Of a DNA stretch of 6,223 bases, positions 1-6,084 are shown in pieces. The DNA is from Actinomycetota bacterium (GTDB taxonomy: Bacteria > Actinomycetota > Humimicrobiia > Humimicrobiales > Humimicrobiaceae). Each line of letters opens with the position of its first letter. The first letter of the stretch is position 1. The notes beneath the pieces are model-generated. The model saw nothing but the letters and a program-made list of their open reading frames with translations, was not told the DNA's origin and searched no databases. The position numbers and the translations under genes were made by a program. The stretch covers positions 30,027-36,249 of the forward strand of contig JAQVEM010000003.1 of assembly GCA_028697935.1 (NCBI GenBank). The letters run 5' to 3'.

Positions 1-753
1 TCCTGACTTAAACCAGTTGTTGATTTTATAAGAATCATCTTCTTTAAATGTTAAATGCAGATATACAAAACTGGAAATTATAAGAAGAGTGGAAAAAATT
101 ATGATTTTTGCATGCAGGAAGGCAGTCAGGCCTAAAAAAATACTGCTTAATATTAACCACTTATGTTTATCAGTCTTTGTAAACATCAATATTCCAAAAA
201 CTCCCGTCATTATAAAATATCCGGCGAGAAGGTCAGAGTAAATAGCCTGGCTGTAAATAACAATCGGGAGTTGGATTAAATAAAGAATTACACACAGTAT
301 GCTTATATTCTTATCGAACCCGAGTGTTTTAAGGAAATTAATTAGAATAAAACTAAAGATAATATGAATAAATAGCATAGTTAATCTCGGGAAAAATAAA
401 AAAGCTCTGTTACTTTCAAAAAGTCCGAGGGTATCTTTACAAAAAGTGCTCAGCCAGTAAGCTGGCACCATAATAATTGACGGTAATATACCATGTTGTG
501 GCCTCAATTCGCCATGTCTGCCCGGATATGCATGTGGTTTTTCCTCGTGACTGTGATGTGTAAAATAATCTTTGTTTTCATAATTATTATCAAGGACAAG
601 GTCAAAATCTTTCATGATACTGCTGGTTACAGCCAGATAATGGACTTCGTCGCCATCGCTCCAGCGCTCATTTGTATAGACAACAAGAAATAAAAAGAAA
701 TAAATAATAACAAGAAGTATAATAAGTATTCTGGTTAACTGATAATTTCTCAT
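1..753 (-). CDS. GT-C-type polytopic membrane glycosyltransferase, N-terminal part (3' end outside window)
   Basis: The minus strand is open from an ATG at 753-751 to the window edge, giving 251 residues with no stop. A hydrophobic segment at residues 8-27 is followed by a long loop (about 28-115) that contains S-D-G-D-E-V-H-Y-L at 32-40 and then D-L-V-L-D-N-N-Y at 51-58. This matches the first extracytoplasmic loop of GT-C glycosyltransferases, whose acidic DE-type motif serves catalysis with polyprenyl-phosphate sugar donors. More membrane segments follow at about 117-141, 150-170, 172-191 and 199-234, including a F-L-H-A-K motif at 212-216. The start is the only usable one: no other start codon lies between it and the upstream in-frame stop at 816-814, although no Shine-Dalgarno sequence is visible. 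It is transcribed away from the other genes. The donor and acceptor are unknown, and the C-terminal half, often a soluble domain in such proteins, is not seen. Confidence 0.8.
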   Translation of the reverse strand, partial: MRNYQLTRILIILLVIIYFFLFLVVYTNERWSDGDEVHYLAVTSSIMKDFDLVLDNNYENKDYFTHHSHEEKPHAYPGRHGELRPQHGILPSIIMVPAYWLSTFCKDTLGLFESNRAFLFFPRLTMLFIHIIFSFILINFLKTLGFDKNISILCVILYLIQLPIVIYSQAIYSDLLAGYFIMTGVFGILMFTKTDKHKWLILSSIFLGLTAFLHAKIIIFSTLLIISSFVYLHLTFKEDDSYKINNWFKSG

Positions 754-798
754 AAGTTTTACTAATTCTGATTGTTCTGTGAATAACTTTATTTTTAA

Positions 799-828
799 TT
801 GACGTAGATTATATCAGATATTTAAAAT
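799..828 (+). promoter_or_regulatory. Candidate sigma-70 promoter for the GT4-led operon
   Basis: TTGACG at 799-804 (5 of 6 to the -35 consensus) is followed after 18 bp by TAAAAT at 823-828 (5 of 6 to the -10 consensus). Transcription from here would start near 835 and give a leader of about 130 nt that includes the inverted repeat at 893-952. The site overlaps the minus-strand -10 box, so the two promoters would compete. AT-rich DNA makes chance matches common. Confidence 0.35.
808..816 (-). promoter_or_regulatory. Extended -10 promoter (TGATATAAT) for the GT-C gene
   Basis: Read on the minus strand, this site is TGATATAAT: a perfect TATAAT with the TGn extension of sigma-70 extended -10 promoters. 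No good -35 box is seen 16-18 bp further upstream, which is tolerated in this promoter class. Transcription would begin near 801 and leave a leader of about 48 nt before the ATG at 753. Confidence 0.5.
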
Positions 829-892
829 TTTAAAATTGATTTTAGCTATGAGTTAGCTTATTATTTACTAAGTTTAATCTAAACCTGCATTT

Positions 893-952
893 AATTAAAC
901 GGTGCAGAATAAAGGTCTTATAAAGAAGGAGCCTCACCGTAGAGATTTAATT
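893..952 (+). repeat. Interrupted inverted repeat; possible leader hairpin upstream of the GT4 gene
   Basis: The left arm at 893-904 (AATTAA then ACGGTG) is complementary to CACCGT at 935-940 plus TTAATT at 947-952. This gives 12 base pairs with a 6-nt bulge (941-946) on the 3' side. The loop (905-934) holds AAGGAG at 926-931. A competing 5-bp stem, CTGCA (885-889) with TGCAG (903-907), uses two of the same bases, so the two folds exclude each other. A role as an attenuator or anti-termination leader is inference. Confidence 0.35.
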
Positions 953-967
953 GATATAATTGAATGA
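902..967 (+). CDS. Possible leader mini-ORF overlapping the GT4 start (ATGA)
   Basis: A GTG at 902 opens a 21-codon frame that ends with TGA at 965-967. That stop overlaps the GT4 start codon as ATGA, the usual geometry of translational coupling. The peptide begins V-Q-N-K-G-L-I-K-K-E and ends D-L-I-D-I-I-E. An in-frame stop lies at 896-898. No Shine-Dalgarno sequence precedes the GTG; instead AAGGAG lies inside the frame at 926-931. A frame this short can easily arise by chance, so this is a low-confidence candidate whose main interest is its position. Confidence 0.15.
   Translation: MQNKGLIKKEPHRRDLIDIIE
952..960 (+). promoter_or_regulatory. Extended -10 box (TGATATAAT) almost touching the GT4 start codon
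   Basis: TGATATAAT is a perfect extended -10 match and is identical to the 9-mer on the opposite strand at 816-808. Its end lies 3 bp before the ATG at 964, so transcription would start around 966-968, just upstream of the second in-frame ATG at 970. If active, it would make a leaderless or near-leaderless mRNA. No -35 box is visible. Confidence 0.3.
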
Positions 968-2097
968 ATATGCTTGATAATAAAAAAATTGCGCTTGTGC
1001 ATCACTGGCTTGTAGGGATGCGCGGCGGAGAAAAAGTTGTCGAGTGTCTGTGTAAAGTATTCCCTGATATAGACATTTATACTCTTGTTTACGATAAAAA
1101 TAAAGTAAGCAGCATTATAAACAGTAAAAAAATTTATACTTCTTCTATCCAGAAAAAACCATTTTCAAAAAAGCACCACCAGGTTTATTTACCCTTTATG
1201 CCGATTGCTATAGAGCAGTTTGACCTTTCAGATTATGATATTGTTATAAGCAACGAATCAGGAATAGCCAAAGGGGTGCTGACTAAACCAGAAACATGTC
1301 ATATCTGTTATTGCCATACACCGATGAGGTACCTCTGGAATATGTATTTTGACTACCTCAAAAATGAGCAGATTAGATTTTTGAAAAGAAAATTTATAGA
1401 AGCTTTTTTTAATTACCTGAGAGTCTGGGACCTTGCAACTGCTTCCCGCGTTGATTATTTTATAAGTAATTCTGATAATGTAAGGAAGAGAATCCTTAAA
1501 TATTACAGGAGAGATTCCGCTGTTATATACCCTCCTGTGCCTGTGAATGAGTTTAAGTTTTCAGAAAAAAAAGAGGACTATTATTTAATAGTAAGCCAGT
1601 TTGTTTCTTATAAAAGAATAGATTTAGCTATTGAAGCATTTAACAATCTCGGCAGAAAACTTATAGTAATTGGCGATGGACCGGAGAAAAAAAAGCTGGA
1701 AAGAAAAGCCGGTAAAAATATTAAGTTTCTGGGCTGGCAGGATGACAGTGCTTTAAAAAAATATTATTCAGGTGCAAGAGCGTTTATTTTTCCGGGCGAA
1801 GAGGATTTTGGAATTACACCCGTTGAGGCACAGGCAAGCGGGACGCCGGTAATAGGCTATGGTAGAGGAGGCCTGCTGGAAACAGTTATTGACGGGGTTA
1901 CCGGATTGTTTTTTTATAGTCAGGATGCACAAAGTCTTGCCAGAGCTGTGGAAGAATTTGAAAAAATTGAGAATAAGATGGACAGGCATAAAATAAGAGA
2001 GAACGCTGAGAGATTTGATACTTCTATATTTGAAAAAGAGATAAAAAGCTTTATTATTGAAAAATATGCTGATTACTGCAAAAAGTATAATTTGTAG
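964..2097 (+). CDS. GT4-family glycosyltransferase, WbaZ-like
   Basis: This 377-residue protein has the full length and two-Rossmann (GT-B) layout of retaining GT4 enzymes, and should move a sugar from a nucleotide donor to a lipid-linked glycan on the cytoplasmic face of the membrane. The N-terminal half has the glycine-rich M-R-G-G-E-K-V-V-E motif (19-27) and C-H-T-P-M-R at 117-122, typical of the WbaZ-like mannosyltransferase branch. The donor-binding half has S-Y-K-R-I-D at 215-220, I-G-D-G-P at 236-240, and the GT4 EX7E motif with E280 and E288, followed by G-Y-G-R-G-G at 298-303. Mannose is only suggested by family resemblance. The start may be ATG 964 or ATG 970; neither has a well-placed Shine-Dalgarno sequence, since AAGGAG at 926-931 is 32 nt away, and an in-frame TGA directly precedes 964. 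It is the first plus-strand gene of the cluster, 41 bp before the phosphotransferase gene. Confidence 0.93.
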   Translation: MNMLDNKKIALVHHWLVGMRGGEKVVECLCKVFPDIDIYTLVYDKNKVSSIINSKKIYTSSIQKKPFSKKHHQVYLPFMPIAIEQFDLSDYDIVISNESGIAKGVLTKPETCHICYCHTPMRYLWNMYFDYLKNEQIRFLKRKFIEAFFNYLRVWDLATASRVDYFISNSDNVRKRILKYYRRDSAVIYPPVPVNEFKFSEKKEDYYLIVSQFVSYKRIDLAIEAFNNLGRKLIVIGDGPEKKKLERKAGKNIKFLGWQDDSALKKYYSGARAFIFPGEEDFGITPVEAQASGTPVIGYGRGGLLETVIDGVTGLFFYSQDAQSLARAVEEFEKIENKMDRHKIRENAERFDTSIFEKEIKSFIIEKYADYCKKYNL

Positions 2098-2138
2098 CAT
2101 TTTTTAGCGATTCTTTTTTATAAATTTTTTTTAAGAAT

Positions 2139-3587
2139 ATGGATAAAAGTTCCAGAAGAAAGAAAAAATATTATTTCTTTTTTATATTATTTTTGAATGA
2201 CTTATTTTTTTTAATCCTTTCCTTTCTGGCGGCATTTGTCGCAAGATTTGGTTTCGGAATAAGCGAAGAAATAAGACCATTTGTTTCTTATTATGTGTTT
2301 TATTCTTTAGCTGGCATAGTTGTTATTCTGGCAATGCTCGGGTTCAACAGGCTCTATAGTCTTGAAAATATTCATCCCGGTATGGACATAAATACTAAAA
2401 TACTCCTGAGTGCCGTTATTGGAATATTTGCCATTTCCACACTAAATTTTTATATTGGCAGAGATGATGGCTACTTCCTGTCAAGAGCATGGATTTTATA
2501 TGCCGGTCTATTTTCTTTCCTTTTTCTGATTCTGGGTAGAGTTCTTGCAAGGAGAATAATAAATGTTGTTTTTAATAAAGCCGGCATGAAAAGAAACGCA
2601 ATTATAGTTGGTGTAAATGAAGAAGGCAGGAGGATTGCTAAAACTTTTCATAAAGTAGAGCTTGATAGCGCAAATATTGCAGGCTTTGTTGATAGCAGCG
2701 AAAGATTACAAAAAGAAGATGATATTATTGAAAAGTTTAATGACTATAAAGTTCTCGGTTCACTCGATGGTATTAAAGATTATATTACACAATACAATAT
2801 TGATACAATTATAATATCATCCCCTGGCATGAGGTATGATGAGGTGCAGGGGCTTCTGGATAGCATAAAAGACTTTGACCTGGAAATATTAATGTCACCT
2901 TCTTTGTTTGAATTTTCTGTTTCAAGAATGAGAATGTTTGATTATGCCGGTATTCCATTGATACAGATAACCCATGTGACGCAGGACTGGAAAATGAAAG
3001 TGTCGAAATTCATTATAGATTATACACTGGGGATATTGATTTTTTTATTTTTTATAATTATTTATCCATTTGTCGGACTGGCAATTAAACTTGATTCTGA
3101 AGGTCCGGTTCTATATGCTCAGGAAAGATATGGAGAAAACTTCAAAAAGATCAGGATTTATAAATTCAGAACTATGGTTAAAGATGCTGATAAGCAGGAT
3201 GAAATACTGAGTAAATTATATGATAAAGAAAGCGGTTTTAAAATTAAGGATGATCCGAGAATCACACGGGTGGGGAAATTCTTAAGAAAGACATCGCTGG
3301 ATGAATTTCCACAGATAATAAATGTAATGAAAGGAGAGTTAAGTATAGTAGGACCCAGAGCTCTGGCAATTGAAGAAGGTGACCAGCTTGAGGAATGGGA
3401 GAAAAAGAGAATGACTGTAAAACAGGGGATCACCGGCCTGTGGCAGATCAGCGGCAGAAGTGACCTCAGTTATGAAGAAAGGATGAAGCTGGATTTATAC
3501 TATATACATAACTGGTCTTTATGGCTGGAATTGAAAATTATTTATTTTACAGTGTTAAGAGTTTTATTCAGAAAAGGGGCTTATTAG
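2139..3587 (+). CDS. Undecaprenyl-phosphate sugar-1-phosphate transferase (WbaP/WcaJ-type polyprenyl glycosylphosphotransferase)
   Basis: This enzyme should start glycan assembly by moving a sugar-1-phosphate from a UDP-sugar to undecaprenyl phosphate in the inner membrane. The 482 residues show the long-form PHPT layout: four N-terminal membrane segments (about 11-36, 48-70, 87-106, 116-136), a Rossmann-like middle domain opening with I-I-V-G-V-N-E-E-G at 155-163, and a C-terminal bacterial sugar transferase domain from about 288. In that domain a hydrophobic segment with P310 fits the re-entrant helix, followed by K-F-R-T-M (342-346), D-D-P-R-I-T (371-376), the catalytic Asp-Glu pair D388-E389 in S-L-D-E-F-P-Q, V-G-P-R (404-407), G-L-W-Q (433-436) and a terminal K-G-A-Y. 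All key residues are present, so it looks active. Sugar choice (glucose or galactose are common) cannot be read. The ATG at 2139 has no clear Shine-Dalgarno sequence. Confidence 0.95.
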   Translation: MDKSSRRKKKYYFFFILFLNDLFFLILSFLAAFVARFGFGISEEIRPFVSYYVFYSLAGIVVILAMLGFNRLYSLENIHPGMDINTKILLSAVIGIFAISTLNFYIGRDDGYFLSRAWILYAGLFSFLFLILGRVLARRIINVVFNKAGMKRNAIIVGVNEEGRRIAKTFHKVELDSANIAGFVDSSERLQKEDDIIEKFNDYKVLGSLDGIKDYITQYNIDTIIISSPGMRYDEVQGLLDSIKDFDLEILMSPSLFEFSVSRMRMFDYAGIPLIQITHVTQDWKMKVSKFIIDYTLGILIFLFFIIIYPFVGLAIKLDSEGPVLYAQERYGENFKKIRIYKFRTMVKDADKQDEILSKLYDKESGFKIKDDPRITRVGKFLRKTSLDEFPQIINVMKGELSIVGPRALAIEEGDQLEEWEKKRMTVKQGITGLWQISGRSDLSYEERMKLDLYYIHNWSLWLELKIIYFTVLRVLFRKGAY

Positions 3588-3640
3588 TGATTAGTAGAAG
3601 AATAGAAGCAATAATCAGGAGGCTTGTTAATAGAGCGTAA
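3587..3640 (+). CDS. Possible 17-codon mini-ORF linking the phosphotransferase and ligase genes
   Basis: A GTG at 3587-3589 overlaps the last base of the phosphotransferase stop codon (TAGTG), and the frame runs to TAA at 3638-3640, filling the gap to the next gene. AAGGGG at 3574-3579 sits 7 nt before the GTG, a good Shine-Dalgarno spacing. The peptide would be MISRRIEAIIRRLVNRA, basic and possibly amphipathic, with no family recognised. It ends 5 nt before ATG 3646, so it could serve as a coupling device rather than for its product. A chance frame of this length is quite possible. Confidence 0.25.
   Translation: MISRRIEAIIRRLVNRA
3617..3622 (+). promoter_or_regulatory. Strong Shine-Dalgarno (AGGAGG) at unusual distance from the next start
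   Basis: AGGAGG is the best ribosome-binding match in the window, but it ends 23 nt before ATG 3646 and 20 nt before TTG 3643, beyond the normal 5-10 nt. In the ligase frame an upstream TAG at 3631-3633 excludes any start nearer to it. A small stem pairing GCTT (3622-3625) with GAGC (3633-3636) could shorten the effective distance. It may also hold ribosomes finishing the mini-ORF for re-initiation. Both ideas are inference. Confidence 0.4.
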
Positions 3641-3645
3641 ATTTG

Positions 3646-5850
3646 ATGTTAAACGAAAAAAAAGCAATTCTTTACAATTCCATTAGGAAATTTCTTATTT
3701 TTACAGCATTTTACCTGGTTTTATTTTTTTATCGAAAAATTATTATTTTTGATAAACCATATGTGCTTGTAATTACAGAGTTAATTTTCTTAGCAATCTA
3801 TCTAATTTCAGTATTCAGAATAAAAATAGGTTTTTATATTTTTATATTTCTCTTTCCCCTGCTTCCCGCGATTTCCAATATGTATAGTGTCAGACGGATG
3901 AATGTAATCTCTCTCTTTTTTATGGCGCTTTTTCTTGGTTTTCTTGTAAACCGTTTTAAATCAGATGAGGGATTTGTTTATGAGATAGAAATTGCAAAGC
4001 CAGTATTTGTTTTTATCATAATACTTACATTATCATCAATTATTACAATATTCAGGTATTCCAATCTTTATCCTTTTATAACAACAAAATTCCATGGTGA
4101 CATACTGGTTAATTTTGCAGGGGATACATCATCAGGAGCTATTCTCTGGACGCTTAAATATTATTTCAATTACGTAAGCGGTTTTGTGCTTCTGTTTATT
4201 ACTTTTAATGTAATAAAAGAACGCAGGGATTTTATCACTTCACTTGTAGTTATGCTATCAACATGTCCTGTTGTGATTGCGGTAGGACTGTATCAGTATT
4301 TTATTAATCCCTATTTTGGGACAAGTACTTTCTGGATAGAAGCGGGAAGAATAAATTCTACTATGAATGACCCTAATGCACTTGGTGGATATATTATTCT
4401 TATGTTTCCTTTATTTATCTCACTTATTATCTATCTAAAAAAATGGTACCTCAAAGTTGCTGCAGGGCTATTTCTTGCTGTATTTACTTATTTTAGTTTC
4501 CTGTGCGGCTCGAGGAGCGCTTTTGCAGGTATCGCTTTTACTGTTGCATTATTTGTAATAATAGGGCTGTCAATGGCTTTAAGGCATCTTATAAAAAAGA
4601 AAGTAAGTTCTCCTGATAAGAGCATTCTGATTTCGGCGACTACAATTGTTGTTCTGTTTATAATAATTTTTTCAGCAACTATTGGAATAATGGTAGAAAA
4701 TGAAGTTTTTGATAATATCGATAAATTTGATGGGACTGGAATTATACTTTTAGACAGGATGGTAGAAACTGTCGGCGATTTTTATACATCGTTAAAATCA
4801 GAGGGTCTGGTAGATGCAGTCAGGGATATTTCATCAGGCAGGGAAATTTTATGGAGGCAGGCTTTTTATATGTTCCGGGACCATCCGGTTTCTGGAGTGG
4901 GTCATGCTGCTTATTTTATTGAACTTTCTGATTACCACAGGAGATATCACAGGGGATTCCATATACTCGATTTTGTTGGCAATTATTATCTCCAGATATT
5001 ATCAGAGCTAGGGCTTGTAGGTTTTATTCTTGTTTTATTTATATTCTTTCTTATCATAAAAAAACCTGTTATGTACTTTTTAGACAAAAACAAAAAAGGG
5101 AAGCTCAAACGTGATGACTGGCTGCTCGCAGGGCTTTTAATTTCATTTCTCAGTATGGCTGTAGCGTATTTATTTGGGCCGCATACCAATTTTATAGAGG
5201 TGCAATTTTTATTCTGGCTTGTAATAGGACTTATATTTGCTTATATAAATATCAACTCTGAAAACATAAATATTAAATCTGAAATCAATAATCAGGAAGA
5301 GAGCGAGCAGAAAAGATCCCGCTGGAATAGGTATTTTTATGCAGGTAATTTCAGACATATAAGATTTGATCTGGTTTCAAGAATTGCGCTTATTTTTATA
5401 ATTTTAATATTTGGAATCACGCTTCTTATAAGTTCTGTTACTGACCTTTCAATAAATACAAAGCAGGTTCTTTATAAATGGGAAAATTATTATGGTTTTT
5501 ACGATGAGGAGTTTATAGACGGAAGAATAATAAGATGGACGTCAATAGATGCAATTCAGGTACTGGAAAAGAATGGAAACAGGCTTATTGTACCGGTAAA
5601 AGATGGAGACCCGGCGGGACATCTTCTCCCGTTATTTATTAGATTTTATGTAAATAACAGGCTGGTAGAAATTGTAAAAATTACAGATAAAGAGTGGCAT
5701 AATATAGAAATAGACCTGTCAGACTACGACCATGGAAGATTTGTATTTACTATGGCCTGCAGCAGAAGCTGGGTTCCGAAGGAACGCGGTCTTTCAAACG
5801 ATACGAGAGAAATTGGAGTAATGACCGGTAAGTTTATCTTTTTAGAATAG
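3646..5850 (+). CDS. O-antigen ligase/polymerase-like membrane protein (Wzy_C/WaaL superfamily) with extra C-terminal domain
   Basis: The protein has 734 residues from ATG 3646; TTG 3643 would add one. About 12-14 membrane segments fill residues 15-535. Family marks are R235-I-N-S-T-M-N-D-P-N244 followed by a hydrophobic helix, G-S-R at 288-290, a large outer loop (about 350-445) with S-G-R-E at 397-400, W403, and D-H-P-V-S-G-V-G at 412-419, then N446-Y-Y-L-Q with S-E-L-G at 453-456. Such proteins transfer or polymerise undecaprenyl-diphosphate-linked glycans on the outer face of the membrane; the conserved arginines bind the diphosphate in WaaL. The usual His just before the Asn is Gly (G445) here. 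After the core come a polar linker (about 535-565), one more membrane helix (576-599), and a 135-residue, probably outer, beta-rich domain ending with W-V-P at 709-711 and D719-T-R-E-I-G-V. The usual family length is about 400-500, so this tail is an addition. Whether it is ligase or polymerase is undecided. Confidence 0.85.
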   Translation: MLNEKKAILYNSIRKFLIFTAFYLVLFFYRKIIIFDKPYVLVITELIFLAIYLISVFRIKIGFYIFIFLFPLLPAISNMYSVRRMNVISLFFMALFLGFLVNRFKSDEGFVYEIEIAKPVFVFIIILTLSSIITIFRYSNLYPFITTKFHGDILVNFAGDTSSGAILWTLKYYFNYVSGFVLLFITFNVIKERRDFITSLVVMLSTCPVVIAVGLYQYFINPYFGTSTFWIEAGRINSTMNDPNALGGYIILMFPLFISLIIYLKKWYLKVAAGLFLAVFTYFSFLCGSRSAFAGIAFTVALFVIIGLSMALRHLIKKKVSSPDKSILISATTIVVLFIIIFSATIGIMVENEVFDNIDKFDGTGIILLDRMVETVGDFYTSLKSEGLVDAVRDISSGREILWRQAFYMFRDHPVSGVGHAAYFIELSDYHRRYHRGFHILDFVGNYYLQILSELGLVGFILVLFIFFLIIKKPVMYFLDKNKKGKLKRDDWLLAGLLISFLSMAVAYLFGPHTNFIEVQFLFWLVIGLIFAYININSENINIKSEINNQEESEQKRSRWNRYFYAGNFRHIRFDLVSRIALIFIILIFGITLLISSVTDLSINTKQVLYKWENYYGFYDEEFIDGRIIRWTSIDAIQVLEKNGNRLIVPVKDGDPAGHLLPLFIRFYVNNRLVEIVKITDKEWHNIEIDLSDYDHGRFVFTMACSRSWVPKERGLSNDTREIGVMTGKFIFLE

Positions 5851-5888
5851 ATAATTTATTAATTACTGGCATAAAAGAGATTTTGATA

Positions 5889-5919
5889 ATTTTACCTGAA
5901 TTTATTATGAGGTCAAAAT
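5889..5919 (+). other. Bulged stem-loop downstream of the ligase-like gene
   Basis: ATTTTACCT at 5889-5897 pairs with AGGT (5910-5913) and AAAAT (5915-5919). This forms a 9-bp stem with one bulged C (5914) and a 12-nt loop. It sits 39 nt after the ligase stop codon and could protect the 3' end of the mRNA. No T-run follows it directly, so it is not a standard rho-independent terminator. Confidence 0.25.
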
Positions 5920-5989
5920 ATTATGCAGTTAAAATATACGGCTAAAAAGCTTTTACAATTTTTTAATTTATTTTTTTTATTTTTATTAA

Positions 5990-5998
5990 TGTTATAAT
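5990..5998 (+). promoter_or_regulatory. Extended -10 promoter (TGTTATAAT) for the ABC exporter gene
   Basis: TGTTATAAT matches the TGn-TATAAT extended -10 form seen elsewhere in the window. Transcription would start near 6005, giving a leader of about 80 nt. No -35 box stands out in the T-rich sequence upstream, though such tracts can act like UP elements. The match to consensus is perfect, but the sequence is so AT-rich that activity needs proof. Confidence 0.4.
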
Positions 5999-6084
5999 AA
6001 GCGCTACCTTTTAGCAGATAATTTTAAAAAGGGAATAATTAAGAGAAAATTATTAAGGTAAAGATTAAGAGGGAATAACTCATA

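Larger units (their letters stand above)
754..963. other. Divergent intergenic region with promoters and leader of the polysaccharide operon
   Basis: These 210 bp separate the minus-strand GT-C gene from the plus-strand GT4 gene. The region is very AT-rich and should hold the control sites for both directions. It contains extended -10 boxes on both strands, a sigma-70-like plus-strand promoter, an inverted repeat able to form a long-range hairpin, and a short open frame that overlaps the GT4 start. These are listed separately. No RNA gene or known riboswitch was recognised. Confidence 0.6.
5851..6084. other. AT-rich spacer before the ABC exporter gene
   Basis: This 234-bp gap is the largest break in the plus-strand cluster and is extremely AT-rich, with a T-rich tract at about 5971-5985. 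It holds a bulged stem-loop, an extended -10 box, and two short stem-loops in the likely leader: GCTA 6003-6006 with TAGC 6012-6015, and AATAATT 6034-6040 with AATTATT 6048-6054. No clear intrinsic terminator or coding frame was found, so it is open whether the exporter gene is read through from upstream or begins a new transcript. Confidence 0.5.

Noticed and set aside
493..693. 66-codon plus-strand frame
   Set aside because: It lies antisense within the GT-C glycosyltransferase frame, whose motifs are convincing. It has no family resemblance and no promoter or ribosome-binding site of its own.
1768..2100. 110-codon minus-strand frame
   Set aside because: It is antisense to the C-terminal half of the GT4 gene, covering the EX7E region that is under clear coding constraint. 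Its protein shows no recognisable domain.
2110..2138. ATTCTT/AAGAAT inverted repeat before the phosphotransferase start
   Set aside because: It has only 6 bp, mostly A-T, with a 17-nt loop of T-rich sequence in an AT-rich gap. It is likely chance.
3158..3433. 91-codon minus-strand frame
   Set aside because: It is antisense to the catalytic domain of the phosphotransferase; the hydrophobic stretches simply mirror that gene.
4814..5189. Short plus- and minus-strand frames inside the ligase-like gene
   Set aside because: Both overlap the conserved outer-loop and Gly-Asn motif region in other frames. No supporting signals were found.
5942..5956. AAAAGCTTTT palindrome followed by T-rich DNA as an intrinsic terminator
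   Set aside because: The palindrome has no loop, is almost all A-T, and the T tract is not directly adjacent, so it would not form a stable terminator hairpin.
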